From NCBI RefSeq assembly GCF_000378125.1, contig NZ_KB899242.1, forward strand, positions 124,001 through 188,000: a DNA stretch of 64,000 nucleotides, in the 5' to 3' direction. This DNA is from Rudaea cellulosilytica DSM 22992 (GTDB lineage Bacteria; Pseudomonadota; Gammaproteobacteria; Xanthomonadales; Rhodanobacteraceae). The notes under the pieces are model-generated. The model saw only the letters and a program-made list of their open reading frames with translations, was not told the origin of the DNA and ran no database searches. Shown in pieces: positions 56,587-64,000 of this stretch. Each line of letters opens with the position of its first letter. The stretch's first letter is position 1. A program made the position numbers and the translations under genes.

Positions 56587-57777
56587 TCAAACCGACCGCG
56601 GCAGTCTTCCGCGCACACTCTCGACATCGAACGGCCCCGGCGCGGCAATCAGGTCGCGCGCCGGCTCGACCTGGCCCCAGACGTTCCACAGCAACACGCC
56701 GCGTACGCGGCCGCCATCGAGGTAATAGACCACGCCTTCGCGATATGGCTGCACCCACTGCTCGACGACATCGAGACGATCATCGAGCAGGCCGACCGCC
56801 TCGTAACCGAGATCGAACAGGTCGGAGTAGAAGAACGGCAGCGTCGTGTACGCGTCTGTGGCGCCGGCCATGTTGCGGCCCGCGTGGTGGCCCATTCCGA
56901 TCGCCGCGTTCTCGTGCTCGACGCGCATGCGCGTGCCTAGCGGCGCACACGGGAAATTCGCGACATCGCCAGCGGCAAAGATGTCGACATCGTTCGTGCG
57001 CAGTTGCGCATCGACGATGATACCGTTATCGACCGCGAGACCCGCTGCCGAAGCAAGCTCGGTATTGGGTGTGACGCCGAGACCGGCGACGACCGCATCG
57101 AAGCGCGCGCTCGTACCGTCGGACAGCGCCAGCTCGACGCCATCGCCGAGATCGCGCCCGTCGACCACGCGCACGCCCGCGCGCAAGATCACGCCACGTT
57201 CGCGATAATAACCATCGAGAAAATTTGACAGGCTGCGCGGATAACGCCCCGCACCGATGCCGTCACCCGGAAACAGCATCGTCACCTTGCAGCCCTTGCC
57301 GGCGAGCGATGCGGCGATCTCGCTGCCGATAAAGCCCGCACCGACCACGGCGATCCGCGCATTCGGCAGCGCATAGCGACGCAGCGCGCGATAGTCGTCG
57401 AGCGTGCGGAACGCGATCACGCGTTCGCTGCCGAACGATAGCTTGCGTGGAGACGCACCTGTCGCGAGCAGCAGTTTTCGATAGCGATATGTGTCGCCAC
57501 GATCGTCGGTCGCGATATGCGCCACACGGCCGACTGCGGCGATGTGTTTGCCGAGATGCAGAACGGCGCCGGCTCTCGCGGTACCGAGGTCGATCGATTC
57601 GACCGGTTTATCGTCCTTCCACAACGCCTTGGACAATGGCGGCCGCTCGTACGGCGCGTGTGTCTCGATGCCGACGATGCCGATGCGCGCCGGCGCATCG
57701 GACTCGCGTATCGCCTTGGCCGCGGCGTCCGCGGTCATGCCCGCGCCGACGATCAGGTAATCGTATTCGTATTGCAT
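56587..57777 (-). CDS. FAD-dependent ferredoxin/rubredoxin-type NAD(P) reductase (AIF-like fold)
   Basis: A 396-residue flavoprotein of the two-dinucleotide-binding-domain family. It has YLIVGAGMTADAAAKAIRE for FAD, the second Rossmann motif RIAVVGAGFIGSEIAASLAG for NAD(P)H, VAGLGVTPNTELA, and DIFAAGDVANFP for FAD. The C-terminal third is an AIF-type domain (PFFYSDLFDLGYEAVGLL). Related enzymes feed electrons to ferredoxins of oxygenases. No ferredoxin gene is adjacent; ohr is the upstream neighbour in the same direction, with 63 bases between. Confidence 0.9.
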   Translation of the reverse strand: MQYEYDYLIVGAGMTADAAAKAIRESDAPARIGIVGIETHAPYERPPLSKALWKDDKPVESIDLGTARAGAVLHLGKHIAAVGRVAHIATDDRGDTYRYRKLLLATGASPRKLSFGSERVIAFRTLDDYRALRRYALPNARIAVVGAGFIGSEIAASLAGKGCKVTMLFPGDGIGAGRYPRSLSNFLDGYYRERGVILRAGVRVVDGRDLGDGVELALSDGTSARFDAVVAGLGVTPNTELASAAGLAVDNGIIVDAQLRTNDVDIFAAGDVANFPCAPLGTRMRVEHENAAIGMGHHAGRNMAGATDAYTTLPFFYSDLFDLGYEAVGLLDDRLDVVEQWVQPYREGVVYYLDGGRVRGVLLWNVWGQVEPARDLIAAPGPFDVESVRGRLPRSV

Positions 57778-57840
57778 GCCACGCCTCTCGATTTGATTGG
57801 CGGGAAACGGGCCGCGTCACCTGACGCAGCCCGCCTGGGA

Positions 57841-58272
57841 TCAGGCAATCGTGATCTTGACGTCGACGTTGCCACGCGTCGCATTCGAGTACGGGCAAAC
57901 CTCGTTGTGCGCGCGTTCGACCAGCTTCTGCGCGACCGCGCGATCGACGCCCGGCATGGAAATCTTCAATTCGACCGCAATGCCGAAGCCCTTCGGGATC
58001 GGGCCGATGCTGACCGCGCTTTCGATCGTCGTGTCGGCCGGCACCTGCACCTTTTCCTGACCGGCGACGAACTTGACTGCGCCGATGAAGCACGCGGCAT
58101 AGCCGACCGCAAACAACTGCTCCGGGTTGACGCCCTCGCCTGTGCCGCCCATCTCCTTCGGTGGCTTGAGCACGACATCGATGCGTCCGTCGGACGAACG
58201 GCCGCGGCCATCGCGTCCGCCGGTGGCGGTGGCGTGGGCGGTGTAGACGACTTTTTCGAGTTGCGTAGTCAT
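57841..58272 (-). CDS. ohr: Organic hydroperoxide resistance protein Ohr
   Basis: A thiol-dependent peroxidase that reduces organic hydroperoxides, including fatty-acid hydroperoxides, using lipoylated partners. The 143-residue product contains YTAHATATGGRDGR, NPEQLFAVGYAACF with the peroxidatic Cys61, and NEVCPYSNATRGN with the resolving Cys126. The ATG at 58272 follows GGAG; an ATG at 58278 is too close to it. No ohrR regulator gene is adjacent. It may share a transcript with the FAD oxidoreductase. Confidence 0.95.
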   Translation of the reverse strand: MTTQLEKVVYTAHATATGGRDGRGRSSDGRIDVVLKPPKEMGGTGEGVNPEQLFAVGYAACFIGAVKFVAGQEKVQVPADTTIESAVSIGPIPKGFGIAVELKISMPGVDRAVAQKLVERAHNEVCPYSNATRGNVDVKITIA

Positions 58273-58370
58273 GGGCATGGCTCCGTGGTTGTCGAGGGGT
58301 TGCCTATACGAGATGGCGGCAAGGCGGCGAGGTTCAAGCGAAGATGAAGCGAGCGTCGGGCTGCATCGAT

Positions 58371-60743
58371 TCACTGCACCACATCGATGCGCAGTCGCCG
58401 CAAATCGGCACGGCCGCGATCGTCGACCGCACGCAGAGTGTACTCGCCCGCCGCGATCGGCTGCCAGAATAGGGACTCGCCCGGTTTCGCCGTGCCGACG
58501 AAATCCTCGTCGACGAACCAGTACAACTCGCGCGCGTTGGCGTCGACAGTCGCGTTGAACGCGACACGTTCCTCACCTTCGCGGCTCGCGCGTCGCGTGT
58601 AGGTGGCGCCACGCACGGGCGAGGTGATCTGCGGCGCCTGGCCGTCGTCGGCCGCGGCCGTGCAGTCGGGAATCGTCGGCGGCACGCGCCGCGGCACACC
58701 GGCCTGGCGGAACACCTTGGCCAGATCGGTCGGCCAGAACTCGAATACTTCGGCGCGTGTCGTTGCCGGATCGTAGGGCGGGCACGCCGCCTGCCCCGTT
58801 GCCGCGTCGATGACCACGGGCCGATGCACCGTGCTGACCCGGATCGGCGACTTGCCCGGGATGAACCAGGTCATGCCGCGCTGCGGGCACCAAGCGTTCG
58901 GCAGGTCGCCGCTGGCGAGACAAATTTCCACGCGCTTGAGATTCTTCGGCATCGCATGCGGCGGCTCGTGCATCTGTGCATCGCGCGCACGCAAGGCGTC
59001 GACGATGTGGAAGAACAACGGCGCCGCAGTCTCGACGCCGACGAAGGCCGGATTGCCGCTGCCGTCGAAATTGCCGACCCAGACGACAAGCACGTACGGC
59101 CCGACGATGCCCGCGGTCCACGCATCGCGGAAACCCCACGAGGTGCCGGTCTTCCAGTACACCGGCAGTCCACCGGGCTGCGAGATCAGCGTGTCGTCCG
59201 GGCGCGGATTCTGGCGCAGCATGTCGAGCACCATGAAGCTCGCCTCCTCGCTGAGCATGCGCACGCCTTGTGCGCGCGGTTCTTCGACGCGGCGACGCAG
59301 CGGCTGCAGCGAGCCGCGGTTGGCGAGCATCGCGTAGAGCCGCGCGAGCTCCTCCATCGTCACCTCGCCGCCGCCGAGCACCAGCGCGAGGCCGTAGAAA
59401 TCCTCGTCGGCCATGCGACTGACGCCGGCATCCTTGAGGAACTGGTAGAAGTCGGGATTCTTCAGCTTCGATGCCACGTAGACTGCGGGGATATTGCGGC
59501 TGCGTACCAGCGCCTCGGTCGCGGTGACGGGGCCGAGGAAGCGCCCGTCGAAATTCTCCGGCGCGAACGGACCGAACGCGGTCGGCACGTCGCGTAGTAC
59601 GGTCTGCGGGTGCAGCACGCCCTGGTCGAAACCGAGGCCGTAGATGAAGGGTTTGAGTGCCGAACCCGGCGAACGCTTGGCCAGCGCGCCATTGACCTGT
59701 CCCGCAATCGCCTTGTCGAAATAGTCGGCCGAGCCGACCAGGGCCTTGATGCCGAGATCGCGCGTGTCGACCAGCAGCGCGACCGCATTGCGCACGCCAC
59801 GATCACCGAGATGCTCGACGTGATTCTTCAGTTGGCGTTCGAGCACGTGCTGCAAATCCAGATCGAGGGTCGTGTTCAATACCGGCGCGGTCGTGCCCGT
59901 GAGACGTGCATCGGCGAGTGCTTCCTCGACGAAATGCGGCGCGGCGAACGGCAGGTTTTCGGGCGAACGTAGGCGCAACGGCATTTGCATCAACGCCGCC
60001 GCGACCTTGTCTTGCGGATGCGCAGCCAGCCATCGCGCAAACAGACGTGCGCGCGCGGCGGCAAGGCGGGAGTTGATGAGGTCGTTGTCCGCGCCCCCGC
60101 CCGTCTCGGGCACCGTCGCGCGCCGGCTCGGATCCTGCGGTATCACCGCGAGGGTCAGCGCCTCAGGCAGTGACACCGTCGCCACCGGCTTGTCGAAATA
60201 GATCAGGCTCGCCGCGCCGGCACCTTCGATATTGCGTCCGTACGGCGCGTAATTGAGATAGGCCTCGAGGATCGAGTCCTTCGAATAGCACAGCTCCAGC
60301 TCGACTGCGCGCAGCACCTGGCGCAGCTTGCCGCCCGGCGTGCGCGTGTTGAGCCGGTAGACTAGGCGCGCGAGCTGCATCGTCAGCGTCGAACCGCCTT
60401 GGCGATTGCCGCCGCGCACATAGGTCGTCCATGCGCCGCGCATCAAGCTGACCGGATTGAAACCGGGATGCCAGCGGAACCAAGCGTCCTCGTGCAGCAT
60501 CACGCCCTGCACGAGCGCCGGCGGCATCTGCGCGAGCGGCACCCACTGCCGATAGCGATCGTCGCTGGCCAGGGTCAGGCGCAGCAGGCGGCCGTGGTCG
60601 TCGTACACCGCCGTGGAACTCGGCGCGAGCTGCGACAATGGCGCGTGCGGCCAGAGGCGGACGCCGACCAGCACGAGCACGAGCAGCAGAGCGGCCATCA
60701 GCCAGTTCTGCCAACGCTTGATAAATGCGATCACGATGTTCAC
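58371..60743 (-). CDS. pbpC: Penicillin-binding protein 1C
   Basis: A 790-residue bifunctional peptidoglycan synthase-like protein. It has a short N-terminus with a membrane segment (LMAALLLVLVLVGVRLW), a GT51 glycosyltransferase domain (LHEDAWFRWHPGFNPVSLMR, GGSTLTMQLARLV), a transpeptidase domain with the active-site SPGSALKPF and KTGTSWGFRDAW, and a C-terminal BiPBP_C domain (ELYWFVDEDFVGTA). The start is uncertain: GTG at 60743 is my choice, but a TTG at 60761 lies in frame with a hairpin between. It follows the alpha-2-macroglobulin gene, the standard yfhM-pbpC pair. Confidence 0.93.
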   Translation of the reverse strand: MNIVIAFIKRWQNWLMAALLLVLVLVGVRLWPHAPLSQLAPSSTAVYDDHGRLLRLTLASDDRYRQWVPLAQMPPALVQGVMLHEDAWFRWHPGFNPVSLMRGAWTTYVRGGNRQGGSTLTMQLARLVYRLNTRTPGGKLRQVLRAVELELCYSKDSILEAYLNYAPYGRNIEGAGAASLIYFDKPVATVSLPEALTLAVIPQDPSRRATVPETGGGADNDLINSRLAAARARLFARWLAAHPQDKVAAALMQMPLRLRSPENLPFAAPHFVEEALADARLTGTTAPVLNTTLDLDLQHVLERQLKNHVEHLGDRGVRNAVALLVDTRDLGIKALVGSADYFDKAIAGQVNGALAKRSPGSALKPFIYGLGFDQGVLHPQTVLRDVPTAFGPFAPENFDGRFLGPVTATEALVRSRNIPAVYVASKLKNPDFYQFLKDAGVSRMADEDFYGLALVLGGGEVTMEELARLYAMLANRGSLQPLRRRVEEPRAQGVRMLSEEASFMVLDMLRQNPRPDDTLISQPGGLPVYWKTGTSWGFRDAWTAGIVGPYVLVVWVGNFDGSGNPAFVGVETAAPLFFHIVDALRARDAQMHEPPHAMPKNLKRVEICLASGDLPNAWCPQRGMTWFIPGKSPIRVSTVHRPVVIDAATGQAACPPYDPATTRAEVFEFWPTDLAKVFRQAGVPRRVPPTIPDCTAAADDGQAPQITSPVRGATYTRRASREGEERVAFNATVDANARELYWFVDEDFVGTAKPGESLFWQPIAAGEYTLRAVDDRGRADLRRLRIDVVQ

Positions 60744-60750
60744 TGCTCGC

Positions 60751-60774
60751 AATTCCGGCAACGATTGCCGGAAT
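60751..60774. repeat. Hairpin at the alpha-2-macroglobulin/pbpC junction
   Basis: AATTCCGGCAA and TTGCCGGAAT flank a three-base CGA loop, a perfect 10-bp stem lying between the alpha-2-macroglobulin stop (60781) and the pbpC start. It would fold just upstream of the pbpC ribosome binding region and might modulate its expression. No T-run follows on either strand. Confidence 0.6.
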
Positions 60775-60780
60775 GACGGC

Positions 60781-63700
60781 TTACTTTTTCTTCACTTCGA
60801 TCTTCGTCCCCAGCGACCGCGCCTGCACCGTACGATCGTACATCGACTCGCCATACGCGGGCGGGACGACAAAGCTGCCGGCGTTGGTGGCGCGGATGCG
60901 GTAGATGAATTCGGAGACGCTGCGCGTGGCGGTACCGTAGATCACGACGCGATCGTCGCGCACGTCGGCATAGCTGAGGTTCCAGCTCGATCCGGGCAGG
61001 CCGATCGGCGAACGCCATGGCGGCGGCGGCCTGGGCGCATTGTTGGCGTTGTCTGCATTCGCGTCGTCAGCCGGCGCCGGCGGCGGTTGCTGCACGGCTT
61101 CGAAGCCGCCCGGCATCAAGTCGACGATGGCGACACTGCCGATGCTGTCGGCTTCGGTCGCGCGAATCTTGAGATGCACGTCGATTTCTTGGCCGAGCGT
61201 CGCAGAGCTGATCGCCTTGCCGTCGGTGTCGGTGAATTCGCGCACGATCTCGAGCCCGTTCTTCAATTCGCTGGTCGGTGGGGCGCGATCGAAGCCGGCC
61301 TGGGTCACCGCGTACCAGGCATGCAGATCGACGGCGTTGTCGACGCGCAGTGCGGTCGCGGCGGCGTCGAACGCGCCGCGCACGAGCACGCCGGCGCTCG
61401 CGTCGAGCGGCTTGGCCGTGCCGTCCTTAAGCACCTCGCTCAGGCTGAGCTTGCCGTCGCCAGTGCGCGCACCATAGGCGTCGAGCGCGAGAATGGTCTG
61501 CGCCGACGACAGCGTGTTGAACCAGCCACGCTGAATCGGCCGGACGAGGTTCGCCAGCGCCGACTGCGGCAACGCGCGCGCGCGCTCGGGGAAGTGTTTC
61601 GCCAGCAGGTACAGCGTGCTCGCGTCGCGGAACAGCGTGTCGTACCAGCGCTCGAAGCGGTAGGCGTTCTCGATCGTCGCGCGCGTCAGCCCGGTCTGCA
61701 GCGGCGCGATCAGGCGATCGGCTTCCTTGTCCTGCTTGAGCAACTTGAGCGAGGCGGCGAGATAGCCAGCGACCAGATTCTGATGCCAGTCGTTGCCCTC
61801 GAAGAACGCGTCCTTCGGCGTGTTGCGCGCGGCGCCGGCGGCTTGCGTGCCGTAGTTGTCGTCGAGGCGCTTGGTCACCGCGGCGATATAGTTCGTCGTC
61901 ACCGTGCCCTGGCGCGTGAGCAGATAGATCGCGAAGGCGCGCTCGCGCAGGCCAGCGAGCGAGCCGTCGCTCTCGTCGGCGGCGAGCTGGGACAGATAGC
62001 GATTGCCGGCATCGATCAGATCGCCCGGCACGCGCTGGCCGCGTTCTTTCGCCTCGATCAGGAACTGCATCGCGTAGACCGAGACGAAGCGTTCGGACAC
62101 CGGCGTCGATGCCCACAGGCCGAAGCCGCCTTCGCTGTTCTGGCGCGTGTGCAGCACGGCGTAGAGGCCCTGCAGCTTGTCCGCTCCCGCCTTGTCGTCG
62201 AGTTTCCTGCCCTTGTCCGCCTTGAGCGCACCGTATTCGGGATGCGCGGCGAACACCAGCGCCGGCACGCCCTGGCTGACGAGTTGCTCCGTGCAGCGGT
62301 GCTGGAAATCGTCCAGATACGCCGACAGGCCCTGGGCGAGCACAAGCGGTGTATACGATGCGGCAATTTCCCTTTTGGCAAAATTGTCGTAGATGTTGCG
62401 CAGCGGCTTGACCTCGGCCGTGCCCTTATCCATGTCGCCGACAGCCACGTCGGTGCGGTAAGCCGCCGCCGGGCGCACGGAAACCTCGCTGCCGATCTTG
62501 GCCGACTTGTCGGCGTAGCTCGCGCGGAAGTCGAGCTTGGCCGGGCCGAGCGCATCCTTCGCGCGCAGCTTGTAGACGACCACGCCTTCTTTCGTTTCGC
62601 CGAGGTTGATCGTTTGCTCCGCCGCACCGACGACTTCGATGCCTGCCGATGGCGCGAAGGCGAGCTTGACCGGAACTTCCTTGCCGCCGAGGCCGGTCAG
62701 ATTGTTGGCGACACCGACGCTGACCTCGAACTCGTCGCCCGGCGCGACCATGTTCGGCAGGTTCGGCGACAGGACGAAGTCGCCGCGCACGGTCGTTGTG
62801 TTCTGCACGATGCCGATCTTGTCCGCGCGCACGGCCACCGCCATCACGCGCAGCTTGCCGTTGAAATCCTCGGGCACGGTCCAGGTGAATTCGCGGTTGT
62901 CCTTGATGTCGACGATGCCCGACCACCAGGCGACCGGCTCCTGGCGCTTCTTCTTGAACGGATTCAGATGGCGCGCGAGCAATTCGTCCGCGTCGCCGCC
63001 CGGTGCCGCCATGCCAACGAGCTTGGAAAACTCGGGCAATATCAAATCCAGGATCTGGCTGGTCTTCACGTCGAGCATGCGCTTGCGGAAGAAGAAATCG
63101 AGCGGATCGCCGAGCTTGTAGCGCGCGACCTGGAGAATGCCTTCGTCGACGGCGAACACGGCGATGCGCGCCGACTGCGCGACGCTGGCCTTCATGCGCA
63201 ACGTGTCGCCCGGCTTGACCAGGCTCGGCACGTCGATCTTCGTTACATCGCGTCGCGCGTCGCGATTCACCGAAAACGGCACGACGCCATAGCTCAGCGG
63301 CGACATGAAGATCTCATCCGAAGACGGATCGCGCACGAACTGCACGTTGACGTAGCCGTTGCCTTCGAAATCCTTGGGCACGGTGATCTTCTGCACCGAA
63401 CCCGAGGTCGCCGCCTTGAACCACTGGTGCGCGTAGACCTTGTCGCGCTCGATCGTGATCAAGCCGTTGCCCGCATACGGAGCACGGATCGCGATCTCGA
63501 CTTCCTCGCCCGGCGCGTAGTCGTGCTTGCTCAGCGCGAGTTGCAGTTCGGCGTTGCGCTCGAGCGAACGCGTCAGGTTCGCCTCGCCGGCGACACTGTA
63601 GTCGACGCGGTTGAGTTCCTCGCCGCGCGCGTTGCGCACGACGAGAGCGAAGCTGCCCGGCTTGTCCGTCGGCAGGGCGAAATCGTTGCCGGTCGCTGCG

Positions 63701-64000
63701 ATCGCGAGCGGCACTTCGGACACCGTGGTGTCCTTGGCCTTGGACTCGTATTTGTAGACGCCCGAATCCTGCTTGGTCAGGATCGAGACGTAGCGGCGCT
63801 CGATGATCGCGGCTTTGAGATCGCCGACGGCGATCTTCTTCGCGCTGGGGTCGATTGCAATCAGGTTGACGCTGCGCTTGGCATCGCGCGTGACGAAATC
63901 GAGCGCGCCATCGGTCTTGGCGCCGACCAGGTAGTCGAGCGCCGACACGAGCTGGCTGGCCTGCGCGGCGACGTTGCGCCCACCCTCGGCCTCGTAGCCC
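60781..64000 (-). CDS. yfhM: Bacterial alpha-2-macroglobulin (YfhM type; 5' part outside window)
   Basis: An open frame of over 1,070 codons runs past the right edge, so the N-terminal portion (about 500-600 residues in relatives) is missing. It contains several macroglobulin domains (PGSFALVVRNARGEELNRVD, IAIRAPYAGNGLITIERD), the A2M region with GKLRVMAVAVRADK and FVLSPNLPNMVAPGDEFEV, and a thioester motif CTEQ encoded at 62284-62295 within QHRCTEQLVSQG. The reactive thioester traps proteases in the periplasm, and the adjacent PBP1C is believed to repair cell-wall damage. The C-terminal receptor-type domain ends in IEVKKK. Confidence 0.94.
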   Translation of the reverse strand, partial: GYEAEGGRNVAAQASQLVSALDYLVGAKTDGALDFVTRDAKRSVNLIAIDPSAKKIAVGDLKAAIIERRYVSILTKQDSGVYKYESKAKDTTVSEVPLAIAATGNDFALPTDKPGSFALVVRNARGEELNRVDYSVAGEANLTRSLERNAELQLALSKHDYAPGEEVEIAIRAPYAGNGLITIERDKVYAHQWFKAATSGSVQKITVPKDFEGNGYVNVQFVRDPSSDEIFMSPLSYGVVPFSVNRDARRDVTKIDVPSLVKPGDTLRMKASVAQSARIAVFAVDEGILQVARYKLGDPLDFFFRKRMLDVKTSQILDLILPEFSKLVGMAAPGGDADELLARHLNPFKKKRQEPVAWWSGIVDIKDNREFTWTVPEDFNGKLRVMAVAVRADKIGIVQNTTTVRGDFVLSPNLPNMVAPGDEFEVSVGVANNLTGLGGKEVPVKLAFAPSAGIEVVGAAEQTINLGETKEGVVVYKLRAKDALGPAKLDFRASYADKSAKIGSEVSVRPAAAYRTDVAVGDMDKGTAEVKPLRNIYDNFAKREIAASYTPLVLAQGLSAYLDDFQHRCTEQLVSQGVPALVFAAHPEYGALKADKGRKLDDKAGADKLQGLYAVLHTRQNSEGGFGLWASTPVSERFVSVYAMQFLIEAKERGQRVPGDLIDAGNRYLSQLAADESDGSLAGLRERAFAIYLLTRQGTVTTNYIAAVTKRLDDNYGTQAAGAARNTPKDAFFEGNDWHQNLVAGYLAASLKLLKQDKEADRLIAPLQTGLTRATIENAYRFERWYDTLFRDASTLYLLAKHFPERARALPQSALANLVRPIQRGWFNTLSSAQTILALDAYGARTGDGKLSLSEVLKDGTAKPLDASAGVLVRGAFDAAATALRVDNAVDLHAWYAVTQAGFDRAPPTSELKNGLEIVREFTDTDGKAISSATLGQEIDVHLKIRATEADSIGSVAIVDLMPGGFEAVQQPPPAPADDANADNANNAPRPPPPWRSPIGLPGSSWNLSYADVRDDRVVIYGTATRSVSEFIYRIRATNAGSFVVPPAYGESMYDRTVQARSLGTKIEVKKK

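Overview
The window is a GC-rich (about two-thirds G+C) stretch of a bacterial chromosome, densely coding with short gaps. Gene content and order point to a gammaproteobacterium of the Xanthomonadales (Rhodanobacteraceae/Xanthomonadaceae type). The pointers are scpA-scpB-rluB (ScpAB condensin rather than MukBEF), ndk-rlmN-pilW-rodZ-yfgM-bamB-der, a ligD/ku repair locus with a MerR-TPR gene beside it, a divergent ppsR/ppsA pair, and short palindromic intergenic repeats. The taxon is an inference. I see no IS element, prophage, CRISPR array or rRNA operon; the window looks like core chromosome with a few accessory genes.

Layout. 1-4 kb: partial yciI (-), then scpA, scpB, rluB (+) ending in a strong terminator. 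4-8 kb: a CsgG-family protein, pgi, a DUF1249 protein and ppsR, all on -. 8-10.5 kb: ppsA (+). 10.5-16.5 kb: a two-gene - unit (DUF72 protein, alpha/beta hydrolase) diverging from ligD-ku (+), then a MerR-TPR regulator. 16.6-17 kb: tRNA-Ala(GGC) and tRNA-Glu(TTC) with promoter and terminator. 17-20.3 kb: a compact - operon of a DUF1259 protein, chromate transporter ChrA and a YncE-like propeller. 20.6-26.7 kb: ankyrin protein, hypothetical, tadA, threonine aldolase, MDR dehydrogenase, TauE/SafE permease. 26.7-30 kb: guaB-guaA (-). 30-35.6 kb: LtaS/OpgB-type sulfatase (+), then TRAP transporter tatT-dctP-dctQ-dctM (-). 35.6-40.5 kb: folD, DUF1244 and GNAT genes, and the molybdenum cofactor genes mobA-moeA-moeB (-). 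40.5-47.8 kb: an envelope/translation block on - (ndk, rlmN, pilW, rodZ, yfgM, bamB, der). 48-52.6 kb: a PsrA-like TetR regulator with a bifunctional beta-oxidation enzyme and thiolase (+). 52.6-56.6 kb: three small unknown genes, a fatty-acid desaturase, a signal peptidase and a secreted cupin (+). 56.6-64 kb: an FAD oxidoreductase, ohr, pbpC and the 3' part of an alpha-2-macroglobulin gene (-).

How the parts work together. The ligD-ku pair should give two-protein non-homologous end joining. The PsrA-like gene has a near-consensus promoter with a PsrA-type box just downstream of its -10, suggesting an autoregulated, fatty-acid-responsive unit that also controls the two downstream beta-oxidation genes. 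ppsR and ppsA form a regulator/target pair. guaB-guaA make GMP from IMP. mobA-moeA-moeB act in molybdenum cofactor synthesis. The alpha-2-macroglobulin keeps its thioester motif and sits directly before pbpC, the usual periplasmic defence/repair pair.

No wholly new multi-gene system stands out. The least explained items are a family of intergenic hairpins with a constant loop (GTCCNT) and changing stems, a second repeat on both sides of the beta-oxidation gene, the DUF1259-ChrA-propeller operon, and several conserved-looking genes of unknown function. Start codons were chosen from ribosome binding sites, overlaps and family length and are uncertain where stated.
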